Source: DATLSM01 sp049585815
GTDB taxonomy: Bacteria > Actinomycetota > Thermoleophilia > Solirubrobacterales > 70-9
Length of the DNA stretch: 41,161 nt
Assembly (NCBI GenBank): GCA_049585815.1
Contig: JBAVAR010000060.1
Coordinates: 1 to 41,161, forward strand
Direction: 5' to 3'
A model generated the notes under the pieces. That model worked only from the letters and a program-made list of their open reading frames with translations. It had not been told where the DNA came from and ran no database searches. Made by a program: the position numbers and the translations under genes. Each line of letters starts with the position of its first letter. Within the stretch, counting starts at the first letter, position 1. This document shows, in pieces, positions 24,413-31,962 of this stretch.

Positions 24413-24425
24413 GTTCAGATTGAAC
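24413..24425. promoter_or_regulatory. putative PadR operator
   Basis: A perfect inverted repeat, GTTCA-GAT-TGAAC, lies in the 27-bp divergent gap between padR and the carotenoid oxygenase gene. It overlaps the predicted start of the padR message. A second, shorter inverted repeat, TAGC-atac-GCTA, lies at 24390-24401 inside the padR 5' end. Confidence 0.5.
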
Positions 24426-24438
24426 TATAGGAGAGAAT

Positions 24439-25890
24439 ATGGCTGACGTCCTAAAGCAACGCGTCCCGACCGCCGCTCCGATGTCTCATCTCGGCGGCTT
24501 TCGTTCGCTGGAGAACGAGACCCGCGTCGAGGAGTTGCCCCTGGAGGGCAAGTTGCCGGACTGGTTGGAGGGGTCCTTGATTCGCACCGGTCCTGCCAAG
24601 TGGGAGGTGGGCGAGCATGCGATGCGCCACTGGTTCGACGGCTTTGCGATGCTGCACCGCTTCGGCTTTGCGAACGGCAACGTTTCCTATGCCAACCGCT
24701 TCCTGCAGACGCGCGCCTATCGCGCCGCACAGGATGAGGGCCAGATCGTCTATTCGGAGTTCGCCACCGATCCCTGCCGTTCGCTCTTCTCGCGTATTTC
24801 CTCGCTCTTCTCGCCGAAGATCTCAGACAACGCGAACGTGAATCTGGTCGAGCTCGGCGAGCGCTTCATCGCGATGACCGAGACCCCGATCCCGGTCGAG
24901 TTCGATCCCGAGACGCTTGCAACGGCCGGCGTTGCATATGAGGCGCCGGGAATCCTCACCACCGCCCACCCCCATCTCGACCGCGCCACTGGCGCCATCC
25001 TCAACTACGCCGCCAAGCTCGGACCGCGAAACTCCTATCGGTTCTTCAGCCTTGGTCCCGGCGCCTCCGAACCTGAGCTGATCGCCAAGCTGGCCGTCCG
25101 CGAGCCGGCCTACATGCACTCGTTCGGGCTAACGAAACGGTGGCTGGTATTGGCCGAGTTCCCGTTTGTCGTCAACCCGATCTCGATCCCACTTAGCGGC
25201 CGTCCCTACATCGAGAACTACCGCTGGCAGCCCGAGCGCGGAACCAGTCTGACGCTCATCGATCGGGTCAGCGGTGAGGCCAAGGGTCCCTTCGAGACCG
25301 ATCCCTGCTTCGCGTTTCACCATGTCAACTCCTTCGAGCAGGACGGTGAGGTCGTGGTAGACGTATGCGCCTACGACGATGCCACGATTGTCGGAGATTT
25401 CTATATGGAGAACCTTCGAGCCGGAGCGCCGATCACTGAGGCAACGCTGCGTCGCTTCCGAATCCGTCCTGAGACCGGCACCGTTGACAGCGAGCGCCTT
25501 CTTGACGATGGATCGCTGGAGCTGCCGCGGATCAACTACGGCCGCTGCAACGAGCGCCCCTACCGCTACGTCTGGGGGGTCCGCGACTCTGGCTCCGGTT
25601 GGCTTGACACGATCGTTCGCGCTGACCTCGAGAATCGCACAAGAAGTACTTGGACGGCGAGGGGCTGCTACCCCGGTGAGCCAGTGTTCGTTCCAGCGCC
25701 CGGTGCAAGGAGAGAGGACGAGGGCGTCCTGCTTTCCGTCGTCCTCGACGCGGGCACGGGCAATTCGTTTCTGTTGGTGCTTGACGCGGGCAGCCTCGGC
25801 GAGGTTGCCCGCGCTGGTGCTCCGCACTGCATCCCGTACGGATTCCACGGCCAGTTCGCCGCTGCGGGAGAGCTGGTATCGCCCAACTGA
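24439..25890 (+). CDS. carotenoid cleavage oxygenase (BCO/RPE65 superfamily)
   Basis: A 483-residue non-haem iron oxygenase expected to cleave a carotenoid or apocarotenoid double bond to aldehydes. The four iron-ligand histidines of the seven-bladed propeller are found: H177 in TTAHPH, H227 in AYMHSFG, H294 in FAFHHVN and H470 in YGFHGQF. The N-terminal stretch RHWFDGFAMLHRF and the later SDNANVNLV resemble animal BCO1/BCO2-type enzymes more than plant NCEDs, so central or near-central cleavage giving retinal-like products is possible. AGGAGA precedes the ATG. It is divergent from and probably controlled by PadR. No rhodopsin gene is in the window to use retinal. Substrate specificity cannot be read here. 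Confidence 0.93.
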   Translation: MADVLKQRVPTAAPMSHLGGFRSLENETRVEELPLEGKLPDWLEGSLIRTGPAKWEVGEHAMRHWFDGFAMLHRFGFANGNVSYANRFLQTRAYRAAQDEGQIVYSEFATDPCRSLFSRISSLFSPKISDNANVNLVELGERFIAMTETPIPVEFDPETLATAGVAYEAPGILTTAHPHLDRATGAILNYAAKLGPRNSYRFFSLGPGASEPELIAKLAVREPAYMHSFGLTKRWLVLAEFPFVVNPISIPLSGRPYIENYRWQPERGTSLTLIDRVSGEAKGPFETDPCFAFHHVNSFEQDGEVVVDVCAYDDATIVGDFYMENLRAGAPITEATLRRFRIRPETGTVDSERLLDDGSLELPRINYGRCNERPYRYVWGVRDSGSGWLDTIVRADLENRTRSTWTARGCYPGEPVFVPAPGARREDEGVLLSVVLDAGTGNSFLLVLDAGSLGEVARAGAPHCIPYGFHGQFAAAGELVSPN

Positions 25891-25894
25891 TGGG

Positions 25895-26023
25895 ATGGCA
25901 CAGGGGAACGAATCGGAGATGCGCCGGCAGGCCATCTCTCGCATCATGAAGAAGCGCGCTTCCCGCCTTCACGTAGACGAGACGCCCAACCGCAGATACC
26001 ACCCGACCGGCGTCCGCCCATGA
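25895..26023 (+). CDS. small ORF, possibly truncated 2TM-domain protein
   Basis: A 42-codon frame starting 5 nt after the carotenoid oxygenase stop. Its middle (RRQAISRIMKKRASRLHV) resembles the charged lead-in of the small 2TM-domain membrane proteins common in actinobacteria. The two membrane helices that should follow are missing and replaced by a short polar tail. It may be a degraded remnant or chance. No ribosome binding site is obvious. Confidence 0.25.
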   Translation: MAQGNESEMRRQAISRIMKKRASRLHVDETPNRRYHPTGVRP

Positions 26024-26180
26024 CCAATTGGCCCGCACAGCGCGAGGTGAGGCGGAGACGTCGGATTTACCGGTCGAGAAGCCAAATTGCATGTTGGCCG
26101 GCATCCATTTTGCTAGCTTGACCGGGGTTCGGAGCTAAGCTTGCCCAACAAAGGTGAGCGTGAGAAAGGATCTGGACATC

Positions 26181-26765
26181 ATGCGCCGCACGCAATCCTC
26201 GCTATTCGTGTTGGCTTTGAGCTTGGGATGCCTCGCGATGTGTGCAGCAAATGCGGCAGCGAATCACAGCCGTCGGCCGAAGCCCCTCAAGCTGCTCCCT
26301 CGCCGCTCATGCACCGGGCTCCCCTTGCAAAGCGAATTTCCGGGGACAGTTAGCGAAAGCACTCGCGCCGGTGGGCTTTTCGGGCCCGCCGAAAAAGCCG
26401 CATCAAATGCAGCCAATTTCGTAACGACCTGCCAGTTTAACCCTCCGGAACCGACCGAACAGTAGCCCGAAGATGATCAAAAGGCGCTCGGCATCGACAT
26501 GCTATCCGTGGACCCTCGCTTTGAGTACGAAACCGAAGGAAAGACACACAATCTGATTTCCTTCCTTCCGATACCTCCCGAAAGCTCGCGAATTGCGCTC
26601 CATCGGATAGGGACCCACGCATTCTTTGACCTCAATAATGAAGGGGGCGGGTTGGGTTACCTTCAGGTCCGCAACGATGTATTTATCGTCGCCAAGGACT
26701 CCATGGCTGGAATCGGGGGAGTGCTCTCCAAAGTCGCCAACGAGCTTGCGCCCGGAGGTAAGTGA
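26181..26765 (+). pseudogene. exported protein gene interrupted by an in-frame amber stop
   Basis: ATG 26181, preceded by GAAAGGA at 10 nt (an upstream GTG at 26154 is possible), encodes a signal peptide (MRRTQSSLFVLALSLG, ending near ANAAA) and an extracellular domain with two cysteines (SCTGLP, TTCQFNPP). At 26463 a TAG interrupts the frame. The same frame continues without another stop to TGA at 26763-26765, with protein-like sequence (DPRFEYETEG, ALHRIGTHAFFDLN, LGYLQVRNDVFIVAK). Loss by a single substitution (for example CAG or GAG to TAG), a sequencing error or readthrough are the options. An ATG at 26499 could restart the 3' part, but without a ribosome binding site. The family is not recognised; the layout loosely recalls small actinobacterial cell-surface lipoproteins. 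Confidence 0.55.
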
Positions 26766-27076
26766 TGAACTCCAGACCAAATTTTTCGGGCGCCAATCTC
26801 AGTGCCGGATCTATTCGAAGGTCGGAGTCACTTCACCCGTGAAGTAGGGAAGGCCGGAAGGCTGATCTCGCCCCAAATAAGGGACCGCCGGCCGAAAAGA
26901 GGACGCTCCTCTCCGCGGGAGACGGGACTCCAGATGGCTGACCTCGTCTGTACGCAGGCCGCAAGACCATCGGCGCGACAAAGGTTAATTCGGCGGATGA
27001 ACGCTCAGTTGAACTTGGATGGAAGGGACGATTTACTAACTCCGCTCTGTGCGATCTCGTGGGGCGGTGCCGATGA
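26766..27076. other. intergenic, 311 bp, nothing recognised
   Basis: It lies between the interrupted exported gene and a convergent membrane protein gene. Base composition is mixed, with AT-richer patches. I see no gene, RNA or clear hairpin. Confidence 0.4.
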
Positions 27077-27649
27077 TTACTCGTGGTGATGTGGAGAGCG
27101 CCATTTGACATCTCGCTCCAGAAGCTCGCCAGCATCGCGGCGCCCGCTGGCAATGAGGGTGGCCTCGCGAACGAGGTCACGGTTCATCAGCGCGAGAAAA
27201 AGCAGGGAACCGAATATGACAACCGCGTCAATACTCTCCCGCCCCTCCTTGGTCCAGTAGTCATCCTGAAGGTTGAGCCAAAGGGCGAACTCATCGAGTG
27301 TCAAGGCTGAGGCCATCCCAAATCCGGCGGCCGAGACCCGCGAACCCCAACGGTGGGCGGGGTCGGTCCCAAGACCAAGCTGGGCGTTCCATGCATAACC
27401 GGTGAGCAACAACCCGATGATTCCGAACGTCATGTGATGGATATGGCGCCCGCCGGGAGTAACGTTTCGAAACGGCCCCCGTCCCGCACGAATCGAGTGG
27501 GTGATACCGCGAACTGTGGCGAATGCCGCGATGAAGCCGGCGTTTCCGAGAAACAGCCGCTCCTGGCGCAGATTCGAGAGATGTTTCCGGTAGAGCGCGC
27601 CGAGGACTTTCGGAGAGAGAAGTGAGCGCGAGGGCGGAGGCAAGCTCAT
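27077..27649 (-). CDS. integral membrane protein with conserved His motif
   Basis: A 190-residue membrane protein from ATG 27649. It has about four hydrophobic segments, with GGRHIHHMTFGIIGLLL early in the second segment and LTLDEFALWLNLQDDYW in a loop. Clustered histidines followed by a helix, then an acidic/Trp loop, recur in actinobacterial membrane proteins of unknown function. Ten upstream codons are open, but a TATTGT box lies 6 nt before this ATG, favouring a leaderless start here. It ends with a polar, basic tail. Function is unknown. Confidence 0.7.
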   Translation of the reverse strand: MSLPPPSRSLLSPKVLGALYRKHLSNLRQERLFLGNAGFIAAFATVRGITHSIRAGRGPFRNVTPGGRHIHHMTFGIIGLLLTGYAWNAQLGLGTDPAHRWGSRVSAAGFGMASALTLDEFALWLNLQDDYWTKEGRESIDAVVIFGSLLFLALMNRDLVREATLIASGRRDAGELLERDVKWRSPHHHE

Positions 27650-27655
27650 GACACG

Positions 27656-27661
27656 ACAATA
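27656..27661 (-). promoter_or_regulatory. -10 box of the His-motif membrane protein gene
   Basis: TATTGT on the minus strand ends 6 nt before the ATG at 27649, as expected for a leaderless transcript. Confidence 0.35.
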
Positions 27662-27885
27662 ACCGGCCGCCCTGCCCATCTGCCCGCGTCACAGCTCCAC
27701 GCCCCTCCCAGTGGATCTCCGGGCGGGCCCCCCACAGCGTCGCCCCGCGTCCCGCGGGCGTCCCGCGCCGGTTCTCCCTCACCGCTTTTGGTTCTAGCGC
27801 GTGGGGTCGTTGGTGGCGCATCCTCTCCGACCAAGCCCAAGGGAGGTTCGGAGGATGAAGCAATTGAATGGTCCGCAACCGGCAG

Positions 27886-28152
27886 CTAGCGGCCGGTGCG
27901 CTCGCGGTGCTTGCACCCAGGCCAGCAGCAGGGCCGGCGCTTGCCTTCCTCCAGCTCCTCCCAGGTCCGGCGAATGCGGCGCTCTCGGGTGGTCTGCTGC
28001 TTGGCATCCTCCACCCAGCAGATGAACTCATTGCGGGCTAAGGGCGTGATGTCCCTCCAGGCGTCTAATGCAGTCGCATTGGCATTCAGCGCCTTTCGCA
28101 GGTCCGCTGGCAGACGATGCACCACCCCGCCCGGTATGCTCTGGCCGCTCAC
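27886..28152 (-). CDS. YdeI/OmpD-associated (OmdA) family protein
   Basis: An 88-residue protein matching the C-terminal domain of the YdeI/OmdA family: VHRLPADLRKAL, then WRDITPLARNEFICWVEDAK, then a basic RERRIRRTWEEL and the closing KRRPCCWPGC with paired cysteines. Family members are linked to bacteriocin or peptide tolerance, but the biochemical role is unclear. The start is GTG 28152 with a TACCAT box 6 nt upstream and no ribosome binding site. The gene stands alone on its strand, over 230 bp from the next gene. Many members are longer, so it may be a single-domain form. Confidence 0.75.
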   Translation of the reverse strand: MSGQSIPGGVVHRLPADLRKALNANATALDAWRDITPLARNEFICWVEDAKQQTTRERRIRRTWEELEEGKRRPCCWPGCKHRERTGR

Positions 28153-28158
28153 GGGCTA

Positions 28159-28164
28159 ATGGTA
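28159..28164 (-). promoter_or_regulatory. -10 box of the YdeI/OmdA-like gene
   Basis: TACCAT on the minus strand ends 6 nt before the GTG at 28152, suggesting a leaderless message. Confidence 0.35.
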
Positions 28165-28279
28165 GTGGGCCACAGACGTGTGGGCTGTTCTTAATCTGCA
28201 TGCTCCCCGACCGGCTTGTCGGGGGGCAACCATCAAGCACCCCCAGGAGTCACATCTTTCTTCAGGGTCGGCCTTGAAT

Positions 28280-28340
28280 AAAGCTGTCGGGGTTGTTGCC
28301 GAGGTCCTAAGGCGGCTCGCGGGCTCGAATTCCATCCCAT
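28280..28340 (+). repeat. strongly decayed 3' half of tRNA-Ser
   Basis: AAAGCTGTCGG, then AAGGCGG, then CGCGGGCTCGAATTCCATCCC follow the order of the anticodon 3' strand, variable arm and T-arm of tRNA-Ser(CGA), in the same orientation. Over the T-arm region about 16 of 21 bases match, and the acceptor end is lost. Divergence is larger than in the copy at 23580, suggesting an older insertion end. Chance similarity is less likely but not excluded. Confidence 0.45.
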
Positions 28341-28461
28341 GGCGCTGAGGCAGAGACGTCGCCATCCTCGCGGTGACGATCCGCTCTTGTGGCGTTGAGT
28401 AAAAGGGGAACCACTCCGCACAGCGAGGCAAATCAGCGCTTGAGCAGCCCTTCGATTGCCT

Positions 28462-29172
28462 TCACACTGCGACTTCAGAGGAGTTGTTCAACTCCGAGAT
28501 TCGGGTGCCGAGAAGCCTTCCCATGTCGAGCCCGGGCCACCCGCCAGACGCATTTCCCACCTCAAATCGACCAAACCACGATTCAGTGAACCAGCGACCC
28601 TTGCGCTCTTGGCGAATGGCTTGCTGGTGGATGGCCTCGGTGTAGGCAAACATGGTGGAGTCAGTCAGCTGTTGCCAAAGCGAAAGGGTGCCCGTGTCAA
28701 GTGAGGAGACCCGGTCCATGAAACCATCGGCCCATATGTGGCCGTTCTGTGTGTTGAGGGTGTCAGCCACTGCCCCGCTTTGGCGCGCGAAGCGAATAAA
28801 GGCACCCGGTCGTGTTTTCGAATGGGTGAGGATTAGGATTGGTCCGGACGTGGGGTCGGCCCTGCACCCTGCCAGAGGATCCATTCCCCGCCAGGAGCCA
28901 ACCGCCCGGAGTGGCAGCAAGGTGAGATCGAGATGGAATTCCGCATTTGCCCACCGCCGCACCAACGAGGTGGCGCGGAAGCGGGCAAGATCCTCACTTG
29001 AGGGCCAGGTGGCAAAACATCCGAAGGCCCGGATCTGGGGTATCGCGAAGGGCATGTAGCGGAGAGCGATGGGAAGCAGGACCGAGGAGAAGGCTGCCCT
29101 GTCGAAGGCCGCCCGTTGGCGCCACATCTGCCATAGCTCGAGCTGTGCGGCGCCCAGAGGCCAGCGCACCAA
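28462..29172 (-). CDS. CrtA-like (spheroidene monooxygenase-type) protein
   Basis: A 236-residue protein resembling the CrtA family, haem-containing monooxygenases that oxidise acyclic carotenoids. Supporting features are the early FAIPQIRAFGCFATWPSSEDLARF strand-helix, the PLRAVGSWRGMDPL stretch, PILILTHSKTRPGAFIRF, and the closing motif in which a WFTESWFGRFEV segment follows an AIRQER helix. The order and length match the family, but I recall these motifs and did not align them. It starts at TTG 29172 or GTG 29169; a GATAAT upstream could be its -10. With the carotenoid oxygenase 3 kb away it suggests carotenoid tailoring; function in other ketone-forming oxidations is possible. Confidence 0.65.
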   Translation of the reverse strand: MVRWPLGAAQLELWQMWRQRAAFDRAAFSSVLLPIALRYMPFAIPQIRAFGCFATWPSSEDLARFRATSLVRRWANAEFHLDLTLLPLRAVGSWRGMDPLAGCRADPTSGPILILTHSKTRPGAFIRFARQSGAVADTLNTQNGHIWADGFMDRVSSLDTGTLSLWQQLTDSTMFAYTEAIHQQAIRQERKGRWFTESWFGRFEVGNASGGWPGLDMGRLLGTRISELNNSSEVAV

Positions 29173-29238
29173 GTTTAGTGTCGCGTCGATTATCCGAATC
29201 TAACACCAAAGGCCGCAATCGCACGTGAGTTATGGACG

Positions 29239-30192
29239 TTGGTCCCGCGAGGCTCTCGAGAGCGGGTTGCTCGCTACGGTTCTGACATCGCCGACGAAGT
29301 TCAAATCAAGGAAGCGACGCTCCACGGTCGCTCGGTCAGCTACGCCGAGGTCGGCTCCGGCCCGGTTTTGCTCTTGATCCATGGAATGGCGGGGACTTTT
29401 GATAACTGGGACGCCGTGATTGAGCCATTGGCGCGCGCCCACACGGTGATTGCCCCCGACCTACCCGGCCACGGCGGCTCGGCGCCCGGCGGGGGCGACT
29501 ACTCCCTCGGAACGCTCGCCGCCGGTCTGCGGGATCTCCTGCTCGCGCTCGGACACGAGCGCGCCACGCTTGTCGGGCACTCCCTCGGCGGCGGAGTTGC
29601 GATGCAGTTCACCTATCAATTCCCCGAGATGGTTGAGCGTCTGGTGCTTGTCTCCAGCGGTGGGCTAGGGCAAGACGTCAGCCCGATCCTTCGTGCCGCG
29701 GCCCTCCCCGGCGCCGATCTGTTCATAGCGGCGTCCGCCGACATCGGGCGCTGGACGGGCTCTGCGCTTAGAGCCGCCCTGGGAGCGGTCGGCGTGCGTC
29801 CCAGCGTCGATGTGGCAGAGATCGCGCGCGGCTACGCCTCGCTGTCTGACCCCGCTCGCCGGGCCGCTTTTCTTGCCACGCTGCGGTCGGTCGTGGGCAC
29901 CGGCGGCCAGCGTGTCGATGCCAGCGACCGCCTTTATCTGGCCGACGAAATGCCCCTGCTCATCATCTGGGGCGAGAACGATCCGATCATCCCGTACCAC
30001 CACGGCGTGCGCGCCCACCAAAACCTCCCCGGAAGCCGCCTTGAGCTCTTCGAGGAGGTGGGGCATCTGCCGCAATTGGAGGCGCCCGGGCGTTTCATCG
30101 CCGTGCTCGATCGCTTCCTGGCAGACTCCGACCCGGCCCGGTTCGACGGCGAGGAGTGGCGAGCCAAGTTCAGATCCATTCCACCGAGCTGA
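29239..30192 (+). CDS. alpha/beta-fold hydrolase
   Basis: A 317-residue hydrolase of the large epoxide-hydrolase/lipase-like group. Seen: the oxyanion motif LLIHGMAGTFDNW, the nucleophile elbow GHSLGGG (S115), the acid in GENDPIIP (D248) and the base in VGHLPQLE (H276). A helical cap of about 70 residues lies between the elbow and the acid. The start used is TTG at 29239. The first 25 residues are not conserved-looking and a start nearer 29300 is possible. It is divergent from the CrtA-like gene. The substrate is unknown; ester hydrolysis or C-C cleavage of an aromatic product would both suit the fold. Confidence 0.88.
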   Translation: MVPRGSRERVARYGSDIADEVQIKEATLHGRSVSYAEVGSGPVLLLIHGMAGTFDNWDAVIEPLARAHTVIAPDLPGHGGSAPGGGDYSLGTLAAGLRDLLLALGHERATLVGHSLGGGVAMQFTYQFPEMVERLVLVSSGGLGQDVSPILRAAALPGADLFIAASADIGRWTGSALRAALGAVGVRPSVDVAEIARGYASLSDPARRAAFLATLRSVVGTGGQRVDASDRLYLADEMPLLIIWGENDPIIPYHHGVRAHQNLPGSRLELFEEVGHLPQLEAPGRFIAVLDRFLADSDPARFDGEEWRAKFRSIPPS

Positions 30193-30470
30193 GCGTAAAC
30201 CGGAATCCGCGCGCCGCCGATTAGCCGCAAACTGTCATTTAGCGGGTAGCTCTGATGCGCCGGAATGGACTCGAGCCATTGAAGCCTGGGGGCCATCCAT
30301 TCCTGCGAGAATTTGGGAATGTCAGCAGAGACTGGGCACAGGAGAAGCCTTAGGAAGTCTCCTCATGGAGGCCTGAGCGGGAGCGGGACGACGCCCCGGT
30401 GAATGGAGCCAAGGACAGTCCAGTTCGGCAAGGTCTTCGCGGATGGTGGGCGTCCCCCCCGCGATCCGGC
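30193..30470. other. intergenic, 278 bp, nothing recognised
   Basis: No gene, RNA or clear hairpin is apparent between the hydrolase and the small membrane protein. Confidence 0.4.
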
Positions 30471-30689
30471 ATGCAACGCCTGATCGTTCCATGGGAGTAC
30501 CGCCACCTCCACGCATTTGGGGTCACGCGGATTGTCGCTGGCTTTGTCGCCGCCGCGATCGGCGCATTCATACTCTCGTATGCCTCCTACGGATGGGCAG
30601 CCTTCTTTTTGGTTCTTGGGGCGGCGAATGTCGCGGCTGGCCGCTGGGAGATCACTATCGCTCGCTCCTCACCTCCTCCCCGAGTCTGA
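30471..30689 (+). CDS. small two-helix membrane protein, 72 aa
   Basis: From ATG 30471 a 72-residue protein begins MQRLIVPWEYRHLHAFGV. Two hydrophobic segments of about 18 residues follow, joined by SYASYGWAAFF, and it ends WEITIARSSPP. The WEYRHLRAF start and W-x-LTIARS end recur in small actinobacterial membrane proteins of unknown function as I recall them, so it looks genuine. A longer in-frame reading from 30399 is unlikely because its extra residues are not protein-like. No ribosome binding site is seen. Confidence 0.65.
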   Translation: MQRLIVPWEYRHLHAFGVTRIVAGFVAAAIGAFILSYASYGWAAFFLVLGAANVAAGRWEITIARSSPPPRV

Positions 30690-30808
30690 GACCGTGCGCG
30701 GCGACATCGTCGCCATTGATCCACCCGATTGACTGTACACGCGGTGATAGTTCTCCGCCAACTGTTCGCTTCTTATTTCGTCCCAAGCGAGAGCCTTGAG
30801 GGTGAGCA

Positions 30809-31804
30809 GTGCGCATCTTGCTCTCCACTGGCAAGTGCCTCGATCCATGGCTAAACGCCATACTCCCGCGGGTGCAGGCCCTCCCGCCGATAGCTTCGAA
30901 GCCGAGGCACTCGCGCGACATTCGATTGGGGGCGGCCGCCGCGATCCTCGCGGGAAGCGTCGCGGTGCTTGCGGCTGCCGACCTGCTGTACTTTGTGGAT
31001 CTCCTCGAAGGCAATTTGCCCCTCGGGTTTCGGATTGCGTCCGGGTGCAGGGTGATTTTCGACCTCATCCTGATCCCCGTCTTTGCCCTCGGCAGCGTCG
31101 CCTTTCTGTCTCGGCCGGAGCGGAGAGCCAGAAGGCTCGGGTTCGGCGCGATCCTGGCCGCATCCGGAGCCATCGTTGGCTTGATCGGTGCAGGACTCGC
31201 GGCTGGAGTCACCATCGCGCACCACTATCCGAGTACCTCCAGCGCGGGCCTCTGTTTCGAAGCGGCGGGGAGTTTCTGCACGGTGTTGGCCGCGCTAGCT
31301 GCATTTTCTGGTTTCTCAAAGGCCGCGGGGACGGCCGCCAACGCCCTCGGCCGCGATTCCAGGCTCGTGTGGGCAGCTGTTGGACTCGCTGGTGCATACG
31401 GGTTCGTGACGATCAGCCAAGTCTTCTTCCTCCGCTATTACTCCGAACACGGCGCGAGTGCCTCATTGACGACCGGCATAGACATCGCGATTGCAGGAAG
31501 TGCCCTCGCGATCGGAGCTGGCGCGATCGGTGCGGTTGGCTTCCACGGCTCCGATCGGCGGCAGCGACAAGGCATCGCCGACTGGGTTTCACCTCGCGAC
31601 GGTGTGCTCGGGGTGGCGATGACAGCATTCGCTATGGCGTCCCTACTGATGGGCCTCGGCACGTTCTGGCAGACGAGTACCGGTGGGCAGAACGGATTCG
31701 ACTCAACGCAAATAGCTCTCGGTTGGCTTAGCGGCGCGTCTTTGATCGGGAACGCGGTTGCCAGCGTTTGCGCCAGTGATGGCTTCGCTCGCTCTCGCCG
31801 TTGA
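30809..31804 (+). CDS. polytopic membrane protein of unknown function
   Basis: From GTG 30809, 331 residues with about seven or eight hydrophobic segments separated by short loops. A cysteine pair occurs in GLCFEAAGSFC. GAGGG lies at a ribosome-binding distance before the GTG, but the first 35 residues are polar and dissimilar to the rest, so a later start is possible. No catalytic or transporter motif is recognised. It sits in the less-conserved segment between the hydrolase and the CPBP protease, all on the plus strand. Confidence 0.6.
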   Translation: MRILLSTGKCLDPWLNAILPRVQALPPIASKPRHSRDIRLGAAAAILAGSVAVLAAADLLYFVDLLEGNLPLGFRIASGCRVIFDLILIPVFALGSVAFLSRPERRARRLGFGAILAASGAIVGLIGAGLAAGVTIAHHYPSTSSAGLCFEAAGSFCTVLAALAAFSGFSKAAGTAANALGRDSRLVWAAVGLAGAYGFVTISQVFFLRYYSEHGASASLTTGIDIAIAGSALAIGAGAIGAVGFHGSDRRQRQGIADWVSPRDGVLGVAMTAFAMASLLMGLGTFWQTSTGGQNGFDSTQIALGWLSGASLIGNAVASVCASDGFARSRR

Positions 31805-31962
31805 TGAGCCCTCGCAAGGCAACGTGACTGGCTGCACGTTCGTGTATCTGACGGAATCTCAGCGACGGTCGCCTCGTCCAGGCGAGCGTCCGAGAATGTC
31901 ACCTTATCTGGGAGCGAGCTAAAGCCATCAGTGCCGGGCTCCGATAGGTCTGCGGATAGTGC

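Larger units (their letters stand above)
28153..28461. other. intergenic, 309 bp, contains a second tRNA-Ser remnant
   Basis: It carries the -10 box of the YdeI-like gene at its left end and a decayed tRNA-Ser 3' segment at about 28280-28340. No gene is supported. Confidence 0.5.

Noticed and set aside
26802..27089. 95-codon plus-strand ORF after the amber-interrupted gene
   Set aside because: No hydrophobic pattern, motif or ribosome binding site; looks like chance.
17989..28340. Search for an integrase, transposase or IS ends within the tRNA-bounded segment
   Set aside because: No tyrosine or serine recombinase motifs, DDE transposase or terminal inverted repeats were recognised; the island call rests on tRNA fragments and content only.
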